Counted from the first letter of the stretch, positions 36,418 through 46,201 are shown. The stretch: DNA of 64,000 nucleotides from Pseudoalteromonas umbrosa (GCF_030125375.1 NZ_JASJUU010000001.1:124001-188000); one strand, 5' to 3'. Notes: generated by a model not told the origin, from the sequence alone. Translations and numbers: made by a program.

Positions 36418-37617
36418 ATGAAATTATCTCTTTTTGCAATATCTACGCTTTTTGCTTCGCACATTGCAAATGCAGGCAATTTAGTAACAAACGGGTCGTT
36501 TGAGCAGGATGTCGTGAAGTCAAAATGGACATTACTCGATTCGGTGACAGGGTGGCAACGTGAAGGAGCGAGATTTGAAATTCAAACATCTCGCCTTGGT
36601 ATCATTAGTGCTCAAGATGGTACCCAATATATTGAGCTCGACTCGACGGCTAATCACAGTGTATTTCAATCGCTAGCGACTGAAGCCGGTAAAACATATG
36701 AAGTGTCATTTCATTACTCGCCGCGAGTTAAAGGGAATAGTCAGACAAACAAAGTGGACGTTAAGTGGAATGGTACAACTGTATTAAATTTAAACGCGAC
36801 GCAAAGAGGCTGGCAATCTTTCACCTTGTCTGTAGAGGCGACTTCAAGTAGTTCAGAGATCCGTTTCACTGGCACTGGCACAAATGATAGTCTAGGGGGC
36901 TTTATTGACGACGTCGCTGTAACTGAAAAGCAAGCTTGCCACACGGGTATTTTTGGTATTAATAACTATGGTTCAGCCCAAACGGGATATGTCTATAAGT
37001 TTGACTTAGAGACAAACACTTATAGTGTTGTAGCCGGTGCCCAAAATACGGCGTCAAATATTGCTAGTCACAATGGCAAACTGTATTTTATGGAGCAGCT
37101 AGACTCAGGCACAAAAGCGTCAAAGCTTTGGTCATTAGATTTAGAAACTGGTTTGCAGATTGCTGAGGTTGATGCTAAATCTTGGCCGATTTATCGTTCT
37201 ACCGTCACAGCCAATGGGCAAACTTTGCGTGCCACAAGCAAAACGTACATGTATGACTACAACTTACAAACGGGCGAAAAAACCGTATTAGGCAAGATGC
37301 GTTACTCAGGCGACACTTTCTCTCATGGTGACATAGCATATTCTGCTGACAACAACACTCTTTACGTATTAACGGGTAAATCTTTGTATACAATCGATGA
37401 TGGTTCAATGGCGCTAACTTGGATAGGAGATCATGGGATTAATTGGGCATCTGGTTTAGCTATTTCAGATGACGGTACATTGTATGTGTCGGGAAGAGTT
37501 TCAGGTGAAAACGCAAAAATTTATAGCGTTAATCCTCAAACAGCAGTTGCTACCTTTGTTATGGATGCGCCAGAGCATATTAATGATTTAACGTTTGTAG
37601 ACAACTACTGCAATTAA
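36418..37617 (+). CDS. Secreted carbohydrate-binding/beta-propeller protein
   Basis: From ATG 36418 (GGAG 15 bases upstream) the 399-aa protein has a signal peptide ending IANAGN. A jelly-roll, CBM- or DUF642-like module follows (residues about 20-170: NLVTNGSFEQD, VFQSLATEAGKTYEVSF, FIDDVAVTE). The second half has repeated YKFDLETN, LWSLDLETG and MYDYNLQTGEKT blades typical of a PQQ- or NHL-like propeller. Likely an extracellular glycan-binding protein. Confidence 0.7.
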   Translation: MKLSLFAISTLFASHIANAGNLVTNGSFEQDVVKSKWTLLDSVTGWQREGARFEIQTSRLGIISAQDGTQYIELDSTANHSVFQSLATEAGKTYEVSFHYSPRVKGNSQTNKVDVKWNGTTVLNLNATQRGWQSFTLSVEATSSSSEIRFTGTGTNDSLGGFIDDVAVTEKQACHTGIFGINNYGSAQTGYVYKFDLETNTYSVVAGAQNTASNIASHNGKLYFMEQLDSGTKASKLWSLDLETGLQIAEVDAKSWPIYRSTVTANGQTLRATSKTYMYDYNLQTGEKTVLGKMRYSGDTFSHGDIAYSADNNTLYVLTGKSLYTIDDGSMALTWIGDHGINWASGLAISDDGTLYVSGRVSGENAKIYSVNPQTAVATFVMDAPEHINDLTFVDNYCN

Positions 37618-37961
37618 TAGTTTGCGGTTAAAAATATAGATGAGGTTTTTATACCAAGAAGATATTTTGAATATATCGAAATAGACTCGCGTTAGCATTC
37701 CTTTATAATAAAACCCCATCATGTATTAAGAGCTGGTACTAGGCCACGCTCTTAATACATTGCTAATACATCCAAGTTAGTTTCATTTTTTGCCTAATTG
37801 TCCTTTTTCACCAATCAAATCAAAACCGTAACTTAATGTAATTACGTGTAATACCTTTTTCATTCCATCGGTGCAAATCTTATAAGTGCTACAAACCGTC
37901 AGATACACATCATTATGGAATGTTCATAGTTGGCCAAGCCACTAGAAATTGGGATATTGAA
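37618..37961. other. Intergenic region
   Basis: 344 bp without ORF. A hairpin made by AAGAGC...GCTCTT around 37727-37757 spans two copies of the decamer TCTTAATACAT-type sequence; no clear T tract follows. Otherwise nothing is identifiable. Confidence 0.3.
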
Positions 37962-39503
37962 ATGAAAACACCGTCTAAAAAATTAATGTTCACAAGCGTT
38001 ATCGTGCTATCAATTTTGCAGCTTACAGCATGCTATAATTCGGCAAACACGAGAACAGACACGACTGCTTCAGCAAATGCTTATGTTCAGAGTGTGCCTG
38101 CAAACACTTACGATTGCCAAGTAGACCCGAATTGGATCACGAGCCCCTCGTTTCCACAGGAAGTTAAAAAGAGTGGACCTGATGGTTCATCAAACTTTTG
38201 TGACTTTTATCAGTTTTCGACGCAAGCCTATTTGTACTTGATGTCGCCATCTTCTGAAAACCCGGCGCTGAGAAATTTTCAGGTTGATGCCAACTATCCG
38301 TTGCTTGAATTTAACGATGACGCCCTCAATACGCCAGCCAACTCTTGTGACAATTTAAAAAGCCCGAAAAGCTTGAGAACGTCGCTACAAAAGTCATCGA
38401 TTTCTACTGGCCAAGCGGGAGGCGGTGCTTCGATTTACGCACAAGATGGCAATGTTGTGTATTACGACGTGAGATTTAATAAATCACTGTGTGACTTGTC
38501 TGCCAGTGCTGTGGAGCTGGGCAAAAAGGGGATTATCAATTTTCCATCCGGTACTACAGAACTCAAGTTTGCTTGGAAAGTACTGAGTGAGCATGAAAAA
38601 AACTCGAATAGCTTTGTTACCCAACAGCAAATGATTGATGGTCAGCCACAAACACTGGGATTGCTTGGGATGCATATTGCAGTCGCGACAGAGGACCATC
38701 CTGAATTCGTTTGGGCAACTTATGAGTACAAAGCGAACTCTCCGACATGTGATGCGCAAGGTGAGCAGGCTATGCCATGGCTATTCGCCGAAAAGACTTG
38801 TACAGCCAATTTACCAGACAGTTTAAACAGTGATCCTGATACGTGTAAATTCAACCAACCAGAGTTAAAGAATGGGCCTGCGACAGGAGCACCTACGAAT
38901 ATTTGTGTGGTTTATCCATATGGAACGGCTTCAGGTGACCACAAAGCGGGAGAAAATTTAGCTAATATCGTGTCACAGAACGGGCATTTGTATGAGGCAC
39001 TTTCATCGACAAACGCTTCTCCTGATATGCAGAGGTTAAACAATTACTTCAATGTGGGTGCTATCTGGGTGAGTGATACTGCGAAAAGTTCTGGTGGCAT
39101 AGGTGTCCCTAATGAACGCGGATCTTTACGATTGGCAAATAGTGTCGCTGAAACTGATTTTCAACATGTTAATTTGAACAATGAGTTTTCCAGTAACTGC
39201 TTTGGCTGTCATGAGTATTCAGGGACAGGGCAAAAGATGAGTAATAACATTACCAGCCAAAAACTGAGCCATAGCTTTATCGACATTGTAACAGGCCAAG
39301 GAAAAGCGGCAGATGTGAATGCAATTAGCCAAATTACGTCAAATGATTTTGCGGCACTCATTTGTGGTGGCGATCCATCGCAAAAAGACAAGGCAAAGCG
39401 TAAGGGCACGTGTAAAAATGCCAGAAGCTACCTTAAGTGGAATGGGGACTGGACGAATATCAATACATCGGCAGGCTCTGTGTGTGGCTGTGAAGTTGAG
39501 TAA
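37962..39503 (+). CDS. Lipoprotein with a c-type haem motif
   Basis: A 513-aa protein starting at ATG 37962 with lipoprotein leader ending QLTAC. It has many cysteines, and near residue 410 a NCFGCHEYSGTG motif, a CxxCH covalent haem site. I do not recognise the family. One haem and a lipid anchor suggest a periplasmic or outer-membrane electron-transfer or oxidase protein. An upstream start at 37920 would add residues before the signal and is unlikely. A strong terminator follows. Confidence 0.7.
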   Translation: MKTPSKKLMFTSVIVLSILQLTACYNSANTRTDTTASANAYVQSVPANTYDCQVDPNWITSPSFPQEVKKSGPDGSSNFCDFYQFSTQAYLYLMSPSSENPALRNFQVDANYPLLEFNDDALNTPANSCDNLKSPKSLRTSLQKSSISTGQAGGGASIYAQDGNVVYYDVRFNKSLCDLSASAVELGKKGIINFPSGTTELKFAWKVLSEHEKNSNSFVTQQQMIDGQPQTLGLLGMHIAVATEDHPEFVWATYEYKANSPTCDAQGEQAMPWLFAEKTCTANLPDSLNSDPDTCKFNQPELKNGPATGAPTNICVVYPYGTASGDHKAGENLANIVSQNGHLYEALSSTNASPDMQRLNNYFNVGAIWVSDTAKSSGGIGVPNERGSLRLANSVAETDFQHVNLNNEFSSNCFGCHEYSGTGQKMSNNITSQKLSHSFIDIVTGQGKAADVNAISQITSNDFAALICGGDPSQKDKAKRKGTCKNARSYLKWNGDWTNINTSAGSVCGCEVE

Positions 39504-39529
39504 AGCACGGGTTTATTAGTCTAATTTGT

Positions 39530-39575
39530 AAGGCGAGTAGAGGTGCGGTAAACATTCTCGTACTCGCCTTTTTTT
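39530..39575 (+). terminator. Terminator after the haem lipoprotein gene
   Basis: AAGGCGAGTA pairs with TACTCGCCTT (39561-39570), followed by a T run. A flanking minus-strand chitinase ends 37 bases further on. Confidence 0.85.
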
Positions 39576-39611
39576 ATACAAATACGAGCCGTTAAAGTTT
39601 TCTATTAGAGG

Positions 39612-41063
39612 TTACTGGCACGCACTGATAAATTGCCATACCTGCCAGCGGCCTGAATATTGTGCAGGGTGTTGATTACTTGAATACCACTTGGCCTCGT
39701 ATAAACGATTGTCCACTTGTACTTGATCGCCTCTGAGATAGACATCTTCGGCGCGCCAATTTGCAACTCCTTGGCACACACCATCTCCTGGATTGGAGTT
39801 TCCTAACCATTTGTTTCCGATACCGTAATTCATCGCGCTGAGAATATCGCCATTGTCTTGGGCGTACTCCCAAGCAAATATACCTCCTAAATTACTGGTT
39901 ACTGCGTATTGGGCTTTTTTAATTACACTGGCAGGGTGGTCAAAGCCGACGAAGGCGGCATCACTTTCTCTCCAAGCATAGTGACAATCACAGTCTGCAT
40001 CGTAACGGATAGTAAAGCCATTGATCCCTTGACCGTTTTGGCCGATGACTTCATTGACTACGCGTGTGTAAGTGCCCACCCCCTCTTCATCCCATGGCTG
40101 AACCGCTTTAGGAAATAGCCCTGTTGCTTGCCCGCCAATATGCGTACCTGAGGCACTTAAACTGACACCGTCAAACCCTCGTGCATATTTGGCCACACCG
40201 ACAACCAGTTTGTTGGCAGGGACACTTTTATTGAGCAGGTTTTGCACCCCTTGCATGACCCCATGAGCGGCGATGTTTTCACTGTGTGCATCTAAAGAGG
40301 TATGGTGGCCAATGTTACTTTTAGACCAGCCGCCAAAAAAGTCGTATGTCATTAAAAAGATGTAGTCAAGATAAGGTGCTGCACGTTCGTAATCTATGTT
40401 CCGGACATTATTTGCATGAGTACCTATAGCACTGGTGATCGAGTACTTTCTGCCAAGTTCTACTTCTAAGGCATCGAAGGCTGCTCTTAAGTCTTGCATT
40501 AAATCGGCATAGTGACCGCCTTCTGCTGGTGTATTTGGCCATTCCCAATCTATATCAATGCCATCAAAAGCACGGTGTGCACGCAGATAATCGACAACAG
40601 ACTGAACAAAGACTTGCCTCGCTTGTGGATCTTTCGCCATAGGGGGAAACGTATCTGATCCGCCCCAGCCACCGACGGAAGGTAGGATTTTGAGGTGAGG
40701 GTATTTTTGCTTTAACTGTAAAAATTTGGGTGCAAATTGCTTATCTACAGTAGTACCGTCCTCTGCGAGGACATAGTCGGGTTTATTGGCACATACCGTG
40801 GCGTCATTTGGGAGTTGTCCTGGCCCGCATGCCCTTAAAAATGCGTATAAAATATGGGTTAAATTATCGCCAGGGACGTTATCAATTGAGCTTGGATCTG
40901 ACCAATTGGCAATGTAGGTACCAACCACTTTGTTGCTTGTTTGCTTAAATGGCTGGTGGGTACCAGTAAATTCTTGATACTGATCTTGTGCAAAAGAAAA
41001 ATGAGTTACAGACATTAATATTAGGCCAAGTAACCCAGCGCTATTAAATTTATATACTTTCAT
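39612..41063 (-). CDS. Secreted GH18 chitinase with chitin-binding domain
   Basis: A 483-aa endochitinase. A signal peptide (ending HFSFAQDQ) is followed by a GH18 barrel with the catalytic FDGIDIDWEWP motif (DxxDxDxE) and the SVGGWGGSDTFPP loop. A C-terminal CBM5/12-type chitin-binding module (residues about 430-483: WRAEDVYLRGDQVQVDNRLY, AKWYSSNQHP) completes it. It hydrolyses chitin outside the cell, a typical marine trait. The catalytic residues are intact. Confidence 0.95.
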   Translation of the reverse strand: MKVYKFNSAGLLGLILMSVTHFSFAQDQYQEFTGTHQPFKQTSNKVVGTYIANWSDPSSIDNVPGDNLTHILYAFLRACGPGQLPNDATVCANKPDYVLAEDGTTVDKQFAPKFLQLKQKYPHLKILPSVGGWGGSDTFPPMAKDPQARQVFVQSVVDYLRAHRAFDGIDIDWEWPNTPAEGGHYADLMQDLRAAFDALEVELGRKYSITSAIGTHANNVRNIDYERAAPYLDYIFLMTYDFFGGWSKSNIGHHTSLDAHSENIAAHGVMQGVQNLLNKSVPANKLVVGVAKYARGFDGVSLSASGTHIGGQATGLFPKAVQPWDEEGVGTYTRVVNEVIGQNGQGINGFTIRYDADCDCHYAWRESDAAFVGFDHPASVIKKAQYAVTSNLGGIFAWEYAQDNGDILSAMNYGIGNKWLGNSNPGDGVCQGVANWRAEDVYLRGDQVQVDNRLYEAKWYSSNQHPAQYSGRWQVWQFISACQ

Positions 41064-41657
41064 AAGTATCCCTTTACATGTTTGTCGAGCAAAAGCGTTG
41101 TTAAAGCGCTTATGCTGAATCGTTGCGTATTCAAAATGCCGACATTAAAGCTTTTGGATATCAGCTTTTTGAGAATATTTTATACTTTTTAGTTTGCCAA
41201 GTTGAACTATGGTCGAATAAATTATTCAATAAAGGGACAGTGTTATTCCTGTGAGTGTATATCGAGCATGCATGATGTCTTCAATGTCATGCCTAAGCTT
41301 AAGTAACATGTTTCATCAGTTTTGCTGAGATGTGCTTTTTATAGGCCATCTATGTAATGTTTTACATAATGAAATTAATTCTATAATAATATTTTCGAGT
41401 TAAATGTGAATATAACTCTAGAGGCTTGAACGATAGAATTGATAGTAAATTAGCTCAGGCTACGTTTTTTAAAGGCATCGACGAGCGCCCAAAGTGTGGT
41501 AAGCGTTATGTTTTAAAAAGTACTAAGTTAAGTTATAAATCTAAAAGCTTAGAATCCCAGTATGGAAGGAAATATTGATTGGCTTTTGAGTAAGGTTATA
41601 GTTTTTATATGCTTTAAATCAGGCTGAAAGCAATTGCTGTTAAACAGAGTCAAGTTG
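41064..41657. other. Non-coding region upstream of the chitinase
   Basis: About 590 bp, AT-rich. It must contain the chitinase promoter, near GTTGTTAAAGCGCTTATG at 41097. I see no ORF worth annotating. Confidence 0.4.
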
Positions 41658-41681
41658 CTAAAGCTCATAATTGAGCTTTAG
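41658..41681 (-). terminator. Duplicated hairpin (copy A)
   Basis: CTAAAGCTCA pairs with TGAGCTTTAG around a 4-base loop. The same stem occurs at 44846-44869 after the GH19 gene, so this is the terminator of the eroded duplicate block. Confidence 0.65.
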
Positions 41682-41730
41682 CTGTAATTAAGGAGACATG
41701 ATAGATAAAACTAGGCTCTTAAAGCATAAT

Positions 41731-41780
41731 AGCGACCTAATGTCGGCAGCACATTTACATTTAATTACGATAAACTGCTT
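41731..41780 (-). pseudogene. 3' remnant of a GH19 chitinase gene
   Basis: CCTAATGTCGGCAGCACATT and its surroundings align with the last codons of the intact GH19 gene (CCTAATGTCGGGGGAACATT at 44932-44951), with the duplicated hairpin on the same side. About 50 bp are recognisable; no frame is preserved. Confidence 0.65.
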
Positions 41781-41853
41781 GGTTAAATATTCTTAGTTTC
41801 TAGTCATTATGTCTGCTTTGCTTGGTAAAATTACTATGGGTAAATGCGTTATA

Positions 41854-42474
41854 TTATTCTTGGTGTTCAATTTTAAAGCTATATCCTTCTTCAGCATTAC
41901 CGTTAAGTGAAACTGTTGCTTTACTAACACCTTCTAAATCTTGCTCAAAAAAGCTGTCAGTATTTAACACTGCAGAACTAAGTAATTGGCTTTCTTCGAT
42001 TTCAGAAGCAACACCCCAATAGAGCTTAGGCTTAAGAACAAAGGTTGCTTTTTGGCCAAAGCCTACGATTTTCTTTTCCATCATCAGCTTGCCATCTTTA
42101 TATAGTTGAGCACTGATACCGTTAGGTACATTGACATCGTTGTTTACATCAATGGATTTAGTATCTGATGCATTGCCATTGGCTGCAAGCACTACGCCTG
42201 TATCGTCCTTGCTTACTGTATATCGCTTACCAATAATAGACTCTAGCTTTTGCGTTTTGTTTTGACCACTTTGCCAAGTTGCGCCAACGCTGGTGTCTAC
42301 TGGGAATACAAATGTGCTAGATGACGCACGGCCAATATCAGGTATAACACGCCAAGCAACACCTTCTTTCAAAGCATCAAAAGTAGGAGTTTCATTTTTA
42401 GTGAAAACAAAAACTTTAGGTAGATCTTTGTTCATAGATTTATTGATATAAGTGATTTCAATATTTGAAGACAT
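41854..42474 (-). CDS. 206-aa leaderless paralogue P1
   Basis: One of four exactly 206-aa paralogues in this window. I cannot name the family. No signal peptide or membrane helix is visible. Composition suggests a beta-rich fold with conserved segments ITYINKSMNKDLPK, EGVAWRVI, KLYWGVASEIEES, SAVLNTDSFFEQ and VSLNGNAEEGYSF. It differs from P2 (46421-47041) at only 7 residues, so duplication was recent. AAGGAAATATT precedes the ATG. It lies in the eroded duplicate block, between remnants of the 167-aa gene and the GH19 gene. Confidence 0.8.
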   Translation of the reverse strand: MSSNIEITYINKSMNKDLPKVFVFTKNETPTFDALKEGVAWRVIPDIGRASSSTFVFPVDTSVGATWQSGQNKTQKLESIIGKRYTVSKDDTGVVLAANGNASDTKSIDVNNDVNVPNGISAQLYKDGKLMMEKKIVGFGQKATFVLKPKLYWGVASEIEESQLLSSAVLNTDSFFEQDLEGVSKATVSLNGNAEEGYSFKIEHQE

Positions 42475-42499
42475 AATATTTCCTTGTTGTGTTGGAAGT

Positions 42500-42650
42500 G
42501 TTTAAATATTAGATTTTCGATTAGCCTGACTATTATTTTTATCGTCGGCTTTAACTCTGCTGAAATAAGTGCGTTATTGAATTCTTGCCTTCGAGGAATA
42601 TATGAATTCGGCAATTATGATATTACTTGAACAGACATTACTGCAGTCTG
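42500..42650 (-). pseudogene. 3' remnant of the 167-aa companion gene
   Basis: The reading FNNALISAELKP and the surrounding bases match the end of the intact gene at 47087-47590 (FDNELISVELKP). Homology fades beyond about 42650. It lies just upstream of P1, exactly as the intact gene lies upstream of P2. Confidence 0.7.
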
Positions 42651-42952
42651 GTGTTCTGCAAGAAACGATGGGGAGTGAAGTTAAGCTTTTTGATAGATTA
42701 TCTTGTGGTGCCAATGATGAGCTAAGTACGAGGTGAGTACACATATTTATTCCGTTCGATTATCTATGGTGTTTTGATAGCTTAAAAGAACGACAAAAGT
42801 AATTACATTACATAGACATTACGCGGTACTGAGCGCTTTAAGAATAACTTATAAATATTTATGACTTTTTGGGTTGTCATGTTGGCTTAACGATAATTTA
42901 GACAACATGACATTCAATGGATGAAGGCTGGCAATATGCCTAAAAAGGCTTT
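42651..42952. other. Breakpoint region of the duplication
   Basis: About 300 bp with no supported gene. It probably contains the junction between the duplicated block and the sequence carrying the secreted protein gene. Confidence 0.35.
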
Positions 42953-43735
42953 TTAATATAAATGTTTAAGCTCTGTTGGTACTTTAGAGGTTATATTGGC
43001 GATACGCTCAGCTTTTGCATCTATACCAACGAAGGTAGTTGTATCATTACCTGGTACGCACAGCGTTGTAGTAATAGGGCCTGTTGTTTGATTTGCTTGC
43101 GTAAAGTTAACGCTAGCAATGCTAGATGAGGTTGTATTGAGTACCGCTAAATTCATACAGCCTGCCATCATAGGAAACTTGACGCCGGTTTGATAGGTGC
43201 TCGCTGGCACACGCGCAATTTCAAATCCCGCATTGTTAGCATTTTTGGTTGTTTGCATGCTTGCTCTGCCGTAATTGCTGACTTGCAAAGACGAACGACC
43301 GTATACGTTCAATGTTGAAGACGGCTTCTCATTATTTATATAGTAAAAGTGTACGTTACTTGATGGAATTAAAACAGTTGAGCTTGTCTCTTGTGGATTA
43401 ACATACATCCAGCTAGAGATCTGTTGAATAGACCCGTTAATTGACGCTCTGCCCCAGTGAATGTTTGAAAGTGTGACTGCGCCGTTCATATTTTCGATTG
43501 TACAAGAATCTTGATGATACAAGATAATGCATCGACCGCCATTAGTTTGATATTGATAGTCTAGCAATATGTCAAATGTGAATGCATTTTGCCCCATGAT
43601 TGGCATAGGTACAGAGTGCGTTACGCCATCAGTTGTAGCGGCTAACTTGAATGTAATATCTTGCTTTGCATATGCGCTTAGGCTAAAAGCCACGCTAGCT
43701 AGAGTTAAACTCGTTAGCGTTTTTCTTATTTTCAT
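42953..43735 (-). CDS. Hypothetical secreted protein, 260 aa
   Basis: Signal peptide MKIRKTLTSLTLASVAF... ending AYAKQD, then a Ser/Thr/Asn-rich, beta-type mature protein with four cysteines (GGRCIILYHQDSC, AGCMNL, TTLCVPG). I do not recognise the family. It may be a periplasmic or surface protein. It lies between the two copies of the paralogue block on the same strand; any functional link is inference. Confidence 0.65.
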   Translation of the reverse strand: MKIRKTLTSLTLASVAFSLSAYAKQDITFKLAATTDGVTHSVPMPIMGQNAFTFDILLDYQYQTNGGRCIILYHQDSCTIENMNGAVTLSNIHWGRASINGSIQQISSWMYVNPQETSSTVLIPSSNVHFYYINNEKPSSTLNVYGRSSLQVSNYGRASMQTTKNANNAGFEIARVPASTYQTGVKFPMMAGCMNLAVLNTTSSSIASVNFTQANQTTGPITTTLCVPGNDTTTFVGIDAKAERIANITSKVPTELKHLY

Positions 43736-44041
43736 TTTTTTCCTTAAAGTATTTTAGGCTGTAATAATTATATTCTGGAATGCTTTGTGGCTCGATTAAC
43801 AATCCCTAATTTGGGAAGTAAGATGTTATGTTTCTAAGTTGTTTTTTTTAAGTTAAACTCTTGTGTGGTCCGGTCTGTTTTACAGTTTAGGTTTACAGTG
43901 TATTTGAGTAAGCTTACTCTCACGTGAGTAGATAGAGTGCGCAAACCATCTATGGCTTTGGGTTGATGTTATATCAGGAGGGCGTCACTGTTGGGTGTGG
44001 AGTCCAGCGCATTAGTTGTATTTTAAATTATTTCCCTGTAG
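43736..44041. other. Intergenic region
   Basis: 306 bp with no ORF. A direct promoter for the secreted protein gene is expected but I cannot pinpoint it. Confidence 0.3.
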
Positions 44042-44713
44042 CTATCTGATTTGTTCTGGCAGGCCAAAATAGTAGCCTTGTAAGTAATCAGAAGATATAT
44101 TGGAGAGCGTATCGTACATTTCTTTATTTTCAATTCCTTCTGCGATAACTTCTATATTTAATTCATGGCAAAGTTGAATTAATTTAGCCAGTGGAGCAGG
44201 TTCTTTTTCCATACTATATCGATGTACCATGTTTCCATCTAGTTTTATATAATCAGGCTTTAGCTCAAAAACATTATAAAAATTTGAGTTTTTATTACCA
44301 AAATCATCGACAGCGAATCGGCAGTTGAACTTTTTTAATAGTAATATCCTCTCTATAACTTCCTGACTTTGGTTCAGAAGTTCATGTTCTGTTATTTCAA
44401 TAACAACATTATTTAATATTGTTTCTTTTTCATCTAGAGAAATTAAAAATCTTAGTGTACCTTCAGATAAGAGCTGTGGAATTGTGAAATTTATAAACAA
44501 TAACTGTTCAGAGTTTCTAATTAAGCCTAGCTTGTCCTTAGTGAATATCGCTTTTAGTAGTTCAAATGATAGCTCTGCATATAATTCAGGGTGTAGGTTA
44601 AATATGGTAACAGGAATGCCATGAAACATCCTAAGTAGTACTTCAAAGCCGATTATTTCATTGTTGGCTGTTGATAAAATTGGCATTCTAACAAGCTGGA
44701 TGTCTTTATCCAT
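44042..44713 (-). CDS. EAL-domain protein
   Basis: A 223-aa stand-alone EAL domain, the fold that hydrolyses cyclic di-GMP. The signature reads GFEVLLR (EVL instead of EAL). VIEITEHELL, FAVDDFG, DYIKLDG and EVIAEGIE keep the main metal and catalytic residues, so activity is plausible. GYYFGLP is the usual closing motif. It lies just downstream of the GH19/paralogue operon on the same strand and is separated from it by a hairpin. Confidence 0.85.
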   Translation of the reverse strand: MDKDIQLVRMPILSTANNEIIGFEVLLRMFHGIPVTIFNLHPELYAELSFELLKAIFTKDKLGLIRNSEQLLFINFTIPQLLSEGTLRFLISLDEKETILNNVVIEITEHELLNQSQEVIERILLLKKFNCRFAVDDFGNKNSNFYNVFELKPDYIKLDGNMVHRYSMEKEPAPLAKLIQLCHELNIEVIAEGIENKEMYDTLSNISSDYLQGYYFGLPEQIR

Positions 44714-44845
44714 AAATTTAAATTCCTATTATTACAGTATGATACGCAAAGTTTGTTGGCTTTTATTTAAAGTTTCAGATATGTATAACTTTATATATGC
44801 TTTGACTGGGACGGCAAGTAATTACTATTAATCAAAGTAAAATGA

Positions 44846-44869
44846 CTAAAGCTCAAAAGTGAGCTTTAG
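44846..44869 (-). terminator. Terminator of the paralogue/GH19 operon (copy B)
   Basis: CTAAAGCTCA pairs with TGAGCTTTAG around AAAG. Read on the minus strand the stem is followed by TCATTTTACTTTG. The copy at 41658-41681 shows it was included in the duplication. Confidence 0.7.
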
Positions 44870-44906
44870 TTGTCACTAGGCATATATGATCAGACTTAGG
44901 AGAAAA

Positions 44907-45611
44907 CTACTTTTTGAAAGCGCAATAACTCCCTAATGTCGGGGGAACATTTGCATTTAGCTGAGTTGCGAAATGTTTGTAAAACCCAATTCGATTTTCA
45001 AGTTGTCGGTTCATTCCTTTTCCGCACTCAACACCACCGTTAATGATGTTAATTGTTTCACCAAAAAGATCACCATCATAAGCAGAAGGATTCCCAACCA
45101 TAACCTCATGGCATGAGGGTTTAGGTGGTTGTGGTGTCATCCAAAACCAAATAGCGGTTTGCCATGCTAGTATTGGCTCTTGTACAACTAGGCTTGGTTC
45201 CTTTAATAAGACAGATGCGTCGCCAAAAATTGCTTCGCTAGCTTGCCCGTAGTTATAGTTCCATGATAGCTGTATTGCACCACGCCCTTGATAAGTTTGA
45301 CCTGGTTCAGGTTTGAAACGGCTGTTTTGATCAGTGTATTGAGTACAATTGCCTGTTTCGCATCCAACCTCTTGAGCAAAGTGTAATCCCCAAGCGTATG
45401 GCCCTCCCGGCGCTGTAGGCCAACCGCCGGTCGTTTCGTGAGAAACATTTGCTAAAAATGCGATAAGCTCGTTTAATCGCGTATCATCTGTTCCTTCATT
45501 GAGAAATTCTGGATATTTAGAGGCTGCTTCAACTAGAGCCTGATAAGTAAAAATGTCATTTCGATTAGGAAATAGTTTGTTGTATTGTATTTCTGATATA
45601 GGAAATGCCAT
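44907..45611 (-). CDS. GH19 chitinase without signal peptide
   Basis: A 234-aa GH19 catalytic domain. FLANVSHETTGGW carries the catalytic glutamate, and YQGRGAIQLSWNYNYG and INGGVECGKG are the conserved substrate-cleft motifs. GH19 enzymes cleave chitin, and some members cleave peptidoglycan. The protein begins directly with the catalytic fold (MAFPISEIQYNKLFP) and has neither signal peptide nor binding module, unlike the GH18 enzyme nearby. It therefore needs lysis or a non-classical export route to reach substrate. It is last in the paralogue operon; AAGGAAAAG precedes the ATG. Confidence 0.88.
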   Translation of the reverse strand: MAFPISEIQYNKLFPNRNDIFTYQALVEAASKYPEFLNEGTDDTRLNELIAFLANVSHETTGGWPTAPGGPYAWGLHFAQEVGCETGNCTQYTDQNSRFKPEPGQTYQGRGAIQLSWNYNYGQASEAIFGDASVLLKEPSLVVQEPILAWQTAIWFWMTPQPPKPSCHEVMVGNPSAYDGDLFGETINIINGGVECGKGMNRQLENRIGFYKHFATQLNANVPPTLGSYCAFKK

Positions 45612-45955
45612 ATGTCTTTTCCTTAACGCATTAGAGTGTTATTTATTGGGAGATTATATTCAACTAGTTTGACTTTTAATTCATCATGCAAAGCTCAGTG
45701 AAAAAGTTATATATCTTTACCCAATGTGAATAGATTACGACTCTCCTCAGAGGTTGATTATAAGTAATCATGCTGAAAATTTATAAAATTTAGCAGTTTT
45801 TAATTAACGTAATAATACGTGGGAGGAGAGTGCATAGATTGATTGTTTCTAGTGTTAAAATTAGGTTTTATATTAATTTTAACTTTTTATATTTTAACAA
45901 ACGAAATTTCGCACTTTAATTAGACTAACGGTAGCGAATTTATACCTTTTGTTAA
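45612..45955. other. Intergenic region inside the paralogue operon
   Basis: 344 bp, very AT-rich, without ORF. Long enough for an extra promoter for GH19; no consensus is evident. Confidence 0.35.
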
Positions 45956-46201
45956 TTACGCGAGTTCAACTTTGTATTTAGATGGACCGTACACAGTTTT
46001 TACGATGCCACGGATTTTTTGCATTCCACCATCATGCACTCGATAGACAATTACATTATCATTTACAACAAAGTTTGGTTGACCAATTGGCGGCTCTTTA
46101 AGTGTGATGGTTACGTTACCAACTAACTGGTTATCACTAGGCTGTTCGATAGGCGTTCTATACTTATCTTGGTCATAGTTCGCAGCAGTGATTGTTGACA
46201 T
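45956..46201 (-). CDS. Small KOW/SH3-like companion protein, 81 aa
   Basis: From ATG 46201, behind AGGAGA, the protein is 81 aa (MSTITAANYDQDKY...). The C-terminal half, FVVNDNVIVYRVHDGGMQK then GIVKTVYGPSKYKVEL, looks like a small SH3/Tudor-like barrel. No signal peptide. Function unknown. It lies between P2 and GH19 and has no counterpart in the eroded copy. An upstream start at 46240 lacks a ribosome binding site. Confidence 0.65.
   Translation of the reverse strand: MSTITAANYDQDKYRTPIEQPSDNQLVGNVTITLKEPPIGQPNFVVNDNVIVYRVHDGGMQKIRGIVKTVYGPSKYKVELA

Noticed and set aside
42602..42736. 44-codon plus-strand ORF (MNSAIMILLEQTLL...)
   Set aside because: It overlaps the antisense remnant of the 167-aa gene and has no ribosome binding site or recognisable content.
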